In this document: in pieces, positions 59,501-64,000 of the stretch
Layout of the letters: each line of letters starts with the position of its first letter
Position numbering within the stretch: the stretch's first letter is position 1
Assembly: GCA_903813345.2 (NCBI GenBank)
Contig: CAIIXF020000001.1
Span: 28,631,915 to 28,695,914, forward strand
Origin: Owenia fusiformis
Lineage: Eukaryota > Annelida > Polychaeta > Sabellida > Oweniidae
Reading direction: 5' to 3'
DNA: 64,000 bases
Translations under genes and position numbers: made by a program
The notes under the pieces: model-generated
Seen by the model: only the letters and a program-made list of their open reading frames with translations
Told to the model about the DNA's origin: nothing
The model's database searches: none

Positions 59501-62500
59501 CCGGCCGGAACGCCTGGATATCGGCCGAACCGCCTTGATGGCGTCATGCAAACGCTCACAATATTTAACTCACTTTTTGGAATGTATGCTCAACCATCCA
59601 CGTGTTCAAAGCTAAATGATTTATATAATTAATTTGCTTATACATCTTAATTATGTTCAATAACATTACAAGTTTGTCTATATTTAACTGTACAATGTGG
59701 CCACATAGCTTGTCCATCCTGTAAGCAGCTAGTTGGGTTAACCGAGTTAAGTCTTTCTCTGTAATAGTTAGTATGTTTATTCCATGAAAATACGTTGAAA
59801 ATGAATAGGTCTCGAGAACCTGACCAACTTTGGTAGACAAACATGCAATATCTATATTTCATCCGACCATATCACGTTTTACGTTTTTACTATACGTTTT
59901 GAAACTAATTGCTCTGAGGGGTAACTATTTGTTTTGACATTACATTTTACGCAAAGCGTTATTGGAAGGTACAGATTGAACCTTTACTCCCCTCCAACGT
60001 TTAGAAATATTTTTCCTCATTAAAATGGAGGGATTCGAAGTGAACTGTACTCGAATTGGAATTGAAGTCAGTTTATTGAATCACTAATAAAAATATGCCA
60101 AATCTTATTTGATTTCGAAAAAAGACGGCGGTGTTTTATATTATTTTTATAACGTTTTGTAAAACGGCAACTACATATATTTTGTGATAATTGCGTCAAC
60201 GTATATATTACAGGTCTTAGACCTGCGTCGTTTGAGTTATATACCAAAAAATATTGACTTTTTGCACGCTGGTGACGTCGCGCCTTTTTAAATTAATCGA
60301 ATAACTCAGAAGGGTATCACTCGAAAATTCACGGAAGACTTCACATCTTTGTTATACCGTAGTTTAATCATTAAGGGATTAATGGGTGAACGTTAAGTTG
60401 TCATGAACATGAATATTGCAGTTTTATTGAATTTTCTGACAGAAATCGGCTCTTCCTCCACCCTATTAATTTTTAATTAATGAGAAATAAAGCTTTCACA
60501 ACTTTTTGATGGACGGTAACGTGAACAGAAAGATCACGTAAAATGCATAAAACAGTTGATAGTTCGAAGTTTGGCTTATAATGCTAACTGGACATTTATT
60601 TTCACTTTTATTTGAGCTTTAATCATTTTTGCAATTTATTTATTTTCTTCGTGTATGATAAAAGAAATATATTTGTAACTTGTTTTTCTCAGTGTCTTCA
60701 AAAGAATCTCTGTCAAAGTGGTTTGAGTGGATTTGTGGCTTCAAAGTACAAATGAGAAAGTCGAAAAATTGATGTCTCGAGTTACGGGACAAAACCTTGG
60801 ACAATACCTGAATATTTAAATAAACTGGAGGCAAAATTGTTGAAACGGCAGAACACGGTGACAACACTGCGTCACGAGGCGGTACAATTGCGAGTTCACG
60901 GTATTAGGATGTTTAGAGGATGTTATGGAGCAGTTATAAGGCCGTTAACACGTTAATGGACTGTTACCTAAGCGTTAAGCGGCTGGTACCGTGAAAACCC
61001 TTTTTATGTGACCTTTCAAACCCCCGTTTGAACCTCGTTTATCGGACGGTACCCAAGCGGTACACTCTCGTTCGCAGCCCGTCACTGATAGAGTCAACGT
61101 CCACCATCGTCCCATTACCGCTCTGCGAACGTGTCCTTAACGGCTGCACCGTCCTTATACCATTCCCGTACCGCTATCACCGTTCGCAACCGAACGTTAC
61201 TCAAACGGGAAAAGTTTTGAGCATGCTCAAAAAATTCGCCGGGTGTGGATGGACGGCAACGTTCCCTGAACGTTTCTCAACGGGCGGGAAACGACCCACC
61301 GTGTGGCCATACCGTGCACCGCCGTCTGGCCATAATTAGCCACACGGTGGCGAACGGTGAGCCTACACGGCTAGTGTGACCGCTACTTAAAGTGAGATAC
61401 CGTTCACTCGGGTCCCGCCTATGAACGCAGTGAAGACCGAGCGTGCGAAGATGGTAGAGGGAAAACTGACCAGTTATTTACAAGGCTTTATTAAAGACCA
61501 CCTCCAATCACATATAATATAATATATCATGTTCTGGGAAACTCCTTTATGATATTGATATACATATATTGATATATTCAATGAATATTATTAATATTAG
61601 AACAAGAAATGGGGGGGGGGTTCATTTACCAGTCAAAACAGACTGCCCTGGCCTCTTTCTGGAGAATATTCAATCAGTAATATATCCAACAATATAATAG
61701 CCATCAAAATATGCTTGATACCCATCAATTTGGGTAAAAAAATGTTGAATACGTTCATATATTTGATCTTCCAAGGCAAACATATAAGTAGTTTGTTCAA
61801 GCTGAATTTTTTAATCACGATGGCTTGGACAAAATCAAACGAACAGCAAAGTGAATGAATCATTTCAAAACTGAGTCCCAGGCTTCAACTTGTAATTCAG
61901 GAGAAAGTGGGTCATATCAAACATTCTCTAGTTTAATGCATTAACTTTGTTGTTTGCACCTATAAACTTTACATCAGATAAATAAGTGATTGTACAATAC
62001 TCAGTAAAATTTTGGTGCACTTTAGAGAAAAAATAACGATTTTGAGCTCAATTATCAAATGTTCCAATTTTTTGGACCACCCTGTAGTGCGAAGATCACA
62101 TTAAAATATAAAAATAAGTAGGTTCGCCCTATACCAGTTTACTTAAAGAACACGGTCACCTTGGTTATTGAGACAGGTGTATACTTTGGAAGATCGAGAT
62201 AAGATACTATTCTTTTTATTTTTAAGTCACGTTTTAGTCCTAAATTTTCCTCTGACGGGTTCATGTTTCATTTTTACACTGCATTCTTAAATTCATCGCA
62301 TTTCCTTACCATGGTTACCACAGCAATATTAAACTAAGGGGTTGTCATGGCAATCCATGATACACTAACTGTACACTGAGTCCATACTATACTTCACTTG
62401 CTATAATAACCCAAGGAGACACTTACGTATTTTCCAAATGTGAATTCATCTCCAGCACCAATTTTAAGGTCTCCCTCAGCAGTGCTGACTTTGGCTATTG

Positions 62501-63332
62501 CTGTCTTGCACCCAGTCTTCTTCTTAAGCATACCAGACCCAGTAACATGGTCAGCGTGGACGTGTGTGTTGACTAAAATTATAATGGACTAATAATATAT
62601 TACATTCAACCGCCAGCTGTCGGCTGACGGTTTAATCCGCTATTTTATGGCCAACTAGTTTAAATATGAGTAGTGCCTGCTACTGTTCATATTCATATTT
62701 CAAGGAGTTGGTCATGAAATATCGGATTAAATCGTCAGCCAACAGCCGGCGGTTGAATTCGCTAATGCTAGCTTAGTTATACACATTCCCTAGATAGATC
62801 ATCTATGAACAGAGCACATTAGAATAACTAAATAACTTAGGAGAGTAGATGGTAACGGATTGGTGGTATGGAGACGTTTCATCTGATGAAGAGAAAGAAA
62901 TGATTTGAAAGAAATCGTAGGGCTCACTCACTTGCATATAAAAGTTTCAGCCCTAGCCCTTCTAATTGTTCGATATCTCTGTCAACCTTGAAAGAGATCA
63001 TATACATACAATCCGAAATATATTACGTTTTCAAAGAAATGATTTTTGACTTCCATAAGAAATTAAAGATTGGGGTCTAGCGACTTGACATATAAACATA
63101 TGATTTTTGTTTGTTTCATCTACAGTGTTCAATCAATACGAAAGGGGAAATTCAGAATAGCCCACTCAATATATTCTCTTTGGTATAAAATGTATGGCAA
63201 ACATACGATATTTTAACAATAGTCTCAGTAACAGTTTCTCACCATTTCAATGACTGGATCTATGACGATAGCTTCTTTTGTGCCACCGTCTGCCAGTAAA
63301 TATGTGTACGTGCATGACTCCCTATCGAAAAG
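44569..63332 (-). CDS. ETHE1: ETHE1, mitochondrial persulfide dioxygenase (8 coding exons, 5' end missing)
   Basis: ETHE1 oxidises glutathione persulfide to sulfite and glutathione in the mitochondrial matrix, in sulfide detoxification. Exons in coding order: 63243-63332, 62932-62986, 62427-62572, 50116-50152, 47273-47365, 47016-47105, 45769-45885, 44569-44627. All joins are in frame (228 aa plus stop). The metallo-beta-lactamase fold is clear: [11 protein letters not shown] carries the HxHxDH motif, ATPGHTNG carries the second iron-ligand His, [17 protein letters not shown] carries the Asp ligand, and YPAHDYKG the last motif His. It ends [15 protein letters not shown]. The window begins at [13 protein letters not shown]; human ETHE1 (254 aa) has about 20-25 more residues including the targeting peptide. 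I found no matching exon between 63333 and 64000. One intron is 12.3 kb, swollen by transposons; one exon is only 37 bp. No frame damage. Confidence 0.95.
45104..45511. mobile_element. Foldback MITE-like element, 408 bp
   Basis: CACGCGGTCCTAACTTCGAC at the left recurs inverted at the right; arms stay recognisably complementary over the whole length, down to a central palindrome around 45300 (ACAGCTGGGGACC and its inverse). In the last ETHE1 intron. Target duplication not clear. Confidence 0.75.
46159..46962. mobile_element. Inverted-terminal element, ~0.8 kb
   Basis: TGACGTGTCGCAAAAAGGTG at the left is matched by an imperfect inverse ending CTTTTTGCGACGTGTCA at the right. The interior is AT-rich with no ORF. 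In the ETHE1 intron between 45885 and 47016. Confidence 0.45.
47397..47561. mobile_element. Small foldback MITE, 165 bp (TTCGCGAATGCAAC family)
   Basis: CTTGTATTCGCGAATGCAAC and its near-inverse GTTGCATTCGCAAATACAAG form the ends. The interior (GGCTGTCGGCTACCG, CTACTATTTTATGACC) is shared with 62605-62768 and with the interrupted copy at 47712-49912. It sits ~30 bp upstream of an ETHE1 acceptor. Confidence 0.7.
47739..49189. mobile_element. 1,451-bp foldback transposon, TTAAC target duplication
   Basis: Starts CACGCCTTACCATCGCGTAA and ends with its inverse. Flanked by TTAAC at 47734-47738 and 49190-49194. Inverted arms run ~480 bp with moderate divergence. GCGTCACCGTACAG and variants recur in both arms (near 47767, 48176, 48196, 48722, 48741, 49152). 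Each arm holds an open 80-codon frame (47941-48183 plus, 48743-48985 minus) of equal length. No transposase seen. Confidence 0.8.
49224..49800. mobile_element. 577-bp element with ~190-bp TIRs, TAAAT target duplication
   Basis: Begins CACCCTATGCAGACAGAGCC and ends with the inverse GGCTCTGTCTGCATAGGGTG. Flanked by TAAAT at 49219-49223 and 49801-49805. Arms share AATATTGGGTGCGGAGC and CCAAAACGGCTTAGTTTCAG. Non-coding; inserted into the small MITE. Confidence 0.85.
50380..50602 (+). repeat. Left terminal inverted repeat (223 bp)
   Basis: Contains internal direct repeats: GAGCAGGAGATA twice and AGGAGATAAATTAATTGGAT twice. Just inside, at 50603-50636, an extra direct copy of AGATAAGATGCGCATGACAT and CATTGTTATCTTA follows, absent at the right end. 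Confidence 0.9.
50742..52292 (-). CDS. A32/FtsK-HerA-like packaging ATPase with zinc finger (mobile element/viral-derived)
   Basis: A 516-aa intact ORF. Related ATPases of Polintons and many DNA viruses drive DNA into capsids. Residues 4-23 form a C2H2 zinc finger (C4, C6, H19, H23). Walker A is GPTGCGKT (49-56); Walker B is LMIVDDL (121-127). A motif [15 protein letters not shown] (144-158) matches the conserved sensor region of A32-type ATPases. A second Cys/His finger (CDYCGV...H...C) lies around 317-340. The C-terminus is coiled and ends in a Ser/Asp/Glu-rich acidic tail. The upstream neighbour in the same orientation is the small basic ORF. The family call rests on motifs and layout. Whether it comes from a Polinton, an adintovirus-like virus or another lineage is open. 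No frame break is seen. Confidence 0.8.
   Translation of the reverse strand: MYYCHCGKEFRHASSLARHKGMHSALGKEDIHVGMDKVLHHPFTMLVTGPTGCGKTTFVKQLLENVEQRIQPPPQRIIWCFGQWQPLYIEIKNIHPGIEFMMGIPDELNSPDFLNPRVRNLMIVDDLMSDATKDRKISDLFTKGSHHRNLSVICLLQNIFHHGRENRTISLNTHYIVLYKNPRDQNQVRVLSQQMYPGNSHKLLDAYNAATLKPYGHLLIDLKQETPEHLRLCYDKTHQTMNEHDSSHLKGEPFTKTVQSNDIALPYDLNAIENPFKEMSQYDTSIMKPPYKFTASIKDTIPSNVMHSDNKNYNMKEICHCDYCGVMLISRMDLQNHIQNCPLNEDIDDPPMKKLCTEGFQENPVYIRLKDKAINKFKDQIEEQEAKYIDKQKGNSEYDRRYMANQKFLPKIRETFKTYYKYLVEDLLDLQCSPTHKEIMVDIQQLMSTGIPFEDAFKKTMLHHNYMTEDIINVGLYDDANVSDESYTDSSDNDEASESSDNESDETNDSASDNKD
52381..52960. repeat. GCTAAT/GCTAACAGAT minisatellite inside the 4-kb element
   Basis: About 580 bp built from ATGCTAAT, GGTAATGCTAAC and AGATGCTAAC words in variable order, with larger blocks repeated (GCTAACAGATGCTAATGGTA). 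It separates the two ORFs. Purine/pyrimidine composition is balanced; no frame of interest. Confidence 0.9.
53072..53515 (-). CDS. Small basic protein of the 4-kb element (unknown function)
   Basis: A 147-aa ORF upstream of the ATPase gene on the same strand. Residues ~24-60 ([20 protein letters not shown] and on to GWIGIDD) look ordered. The C-terminal half is Lys/Gln/Asn-rich and very basic ([18 protein letters not shown]), as expected of a DNA-binding or virion-core protein. The internal Met at residue 24 (MKLVPY) is an alternative start. I do not recognise the family with confidence. Its place beside a packaging ATPase suggests a structural or DNA-associated role. Confidence 0.6.
   Translation of the reverse strand: MSEIFKSLSFQSSYLIYTHQLKTMKLVPYVDNPEHWLKLIRAGRQNRLKVSQTGRGWIGIDDIKEDTKPVQIISPMTAVVDRAKAQLKRQHEDMKYEEYRPSKEKQQNSVNIKKKHPFKQKKQNTSNTRKKRTFLYKPPGIPARMDD
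53516..54169. other. Non-coding right flank inside the 4-kb element
   Basis: AT-rich sequence upstream of the small basic ORF, likely to hold its promoter. It contains a 41-bp direct duplication: GGTCAATTCAATATAGGACT and TAAATAAATAAACCTTTTCA near 53879 and 53919. Confidence 0.6.
54170..54392 (-). repeat. Right terminal inverted repeat (223 bp)
   Basis: Reverse complement of 50380-50602 with no difference that I can see, including the GC-rich GCCACGGGCCGCCACGGGCC block. Confidence 0.9.
54916..57051. mobile_element. Harbinger-like element B, complete 2,136 bp, nested in A
   Basis: Same TIRs as A and C, flanked by TAA at 54913-54915 and 57052-57054. The interior is ~98% like C by eye. It contains a conserved 103-codon frame (56692-57003) in the right GC-rich end, present intact in all three copies, but overlapping the TIR and without a known domain. 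Confidence 0.88.
57289..57783. mobile_element. 495-bp element with GGAGAGGTTAAGC termini
   Basis: Absent from B and C at the matching place. Begins GGAGAGGTTAAGC and ends GCTTAACCTCTCC; the 3-bp ACT is duplicated on both sides (57286-57288 and 57784-57786). No ORF of note. A different MITE family inserted into A. Confidence 0.85.
59265..61387. mobile_element. Harbinger-like element C, complete 2,123 bp
   Basis: Inserted 16 bp downstream of A's target duplication, flanked by TAA at 59262-59264 and 61388-61390. Same TIRs, interior and 103-codon frame (61028-61339) as B. It lacks a ~20-bp stretch near 60475 that A and B keep. Confidence 0.88.
61391..61904. other. ETHE1 intron sequence, nothing assigned
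   Basis: Contains a G(10) run near 61611 and a 76-codon minus-strand ORF with a hydrophobic segment (61633-61863). This may be part of the TACAGGGTGG-ended element next to it, but I see no domain. Confidence 0.4.
61905..62086 (-). mobile_element. TACAGGGTGG-ended element, uninterrupted copy
   Basis: Reverse complement of 50271-50379 joined to 54399-54473. It provides a paralogous empty site for the 4-kb element. Ends TTTGGACCACCCTGTA at 62086. Confidence 0.75.
62605..62768. mobile_element. Small foldback MITE (TTCGCTAATGC family), another copy
   Basis: Left part TCAACCGCCAGCTGTCGGCT and GACGGTTTAATCCGCTATTT recurs inverted on the right (AAATCGTCAGCC, CGGCGGTTGAATTCG). Same family as 47397-47561 and 47712-49912. 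In the ETHE1 intron between 62572 and 62932. Confidence 0.7.
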
Positions 63333-64000
63333 CTGAAAATAAAAATGGACTTTTCAACGACCAAAATGTTTTCTTATATATACAGTTTGATAATTAACCA
63401 CATTTGCTTAAGACTTCTAGCCCAGCCCTCGGACGTATAGTGCAAGGGAATGAAACTATAAGTCTGGCAAACCCCAAAATAGACAATCAAGGGACCACTT
63501 TATGGTACATATGTATAACTCACTCAATTAATTTAATTCATTTAATTTATATTCATTTCAAAACGCTAGCCTGTAATGCACATTGCGCTAGGTAGCGACC
63601 TGTGTAACTCTTTTGACTACAATATGATTGAAATAAATGTATAATGAACCGAACTTTATGGTAAAATACTGGTACATAATATTTATAAAACGCTTGTATA
63701 TCTTGAACGTTTGATTGTTTGTGGTTTGGCTAAGAAACTTGGAGCATCCTCGATATTTTGATGCTTCCCTGCTGATGTTATTGTTCGACCTTGATACATG
63801 TTTATTCGTCATTGGTGCAGTGGTGTTAGCTTTTTGATTTTGTTCCTTTTGCAATATTATTTATAAGCTGTTGGATTTTCCAATATGTTCTGGGAGTTAT
63901 ATTTTGTGAAACGATTGGATAACCCCACTAATGTATATTTGTGGAATTTGGAGTTCCTTGTCACTAGTAGCGCCCTTAGCGACTTTATAAATTACTACTT
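63333..64000. other. ETHE1 intron or 5' region, no exon recognised
   Basis: I looked on the minus strand for the missing ETHE1 N-terminal exon (a targeting peptide running into LFDRES) and found no matching frame plus donor. An 88-codon minus ORF at 63588-63854 has no family features. The first exon probably lies past the window edge. Confidence 0.4.

Noticed and set aside
56304-60867. 75-80-codon minus ORFs starting [14 protein letters not shown] in three copies
   Set aside because: Same transposon interior repeated; no domain, and their ends change with small indels between copies.
54598-61387. Simple tandem segmental duplication of a 2.1-kb unit
   Set aside because: TAA duplications at each end, an exact internal TAA insertion point and split element A fit nested transposition better.

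Overview
This is a eukaryotic nuclear window: multi-exon genes with GT/AG introns, AT-rich introns and intergenic DNA, many MITE-like and nested DNA transposons, and minisatellites. One gene encodes a peptide that resembles the egg-laying hormone (ELH) peptides of molluscs and annelids, so the best guess is a marine lophotrochozoan invertebrate. I cannot name the species, and the group itself is an inference.

Layout. (1) 1-2658: intergenic DNA with a foldback element and degenerate repeats carrying TGACCTTTGACCT motifs. (2) 2754-23532, plus strand: a 21-exon gene for an ephexin-family Rho guanine-nucleotide exchange factor. I could trace every splice junction in frame, giving 1553 residues with a C-terminal DH-PH-SH3 module. 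(3) 18265-19476, minus strand: an intronless uronyl 2-O-sulfotransferase (UST)-like gene nested antisense in the RhoGEF intron between two PH exons. (4) 23533-37700: 3' UTR, a truncated retrotransposon fragment, C-rich tandem repeats, 50-bp and 30-bp minisatellites, an inverted-repeat element and a regular 162-bp tandem array. No host gene was recognised here. (5) 37700-44140: a region with fewer repeats around a short neuropeptide gene. Its coding exon at 43152-43466 encodes a signal peptide, a dibasic-flanked amidated peptide with both ELH and CRF/DH44 features, and a short tail. (6) 44569-63332, minus strand: the last eight coding exons of ETHE1, the mitochondrial persulfide dioxygenase. 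Its 5' end lies beyond the window or was not found.

The ETHE1 introns are a transposon graveyard and nursery. They hold foldback elements with 5-bp target duplications nested in one another. They also hold a 4,013-bp element (50380-54392) with 223-bp terminal inverted repeats and a 6-bp target duplication. It carries an A32/FtsK-HerA-type packaging ATPase gene and one small basic ORF, and looks like a miniature Polinton/Maverick or virus-derived element. Next to it is a cluster of 2.1-kb Harbinger-like elements (3-bp TAA duplications), one inserted inside another copy of its own family.

The RhoGEF (actin/Rho signalling), UST-like enzyme (Golgi glycosaminoglycan sulfation), neuropeptide (secreted signal) and ETHE1 (mitochondrial sulfide oxidation) have no evident shared pathway; they are simply neighbours. 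The neuropeptide gene and ETHE1 converge tail to tail, with candidate poly(A) signals about 0.3 kb apart.
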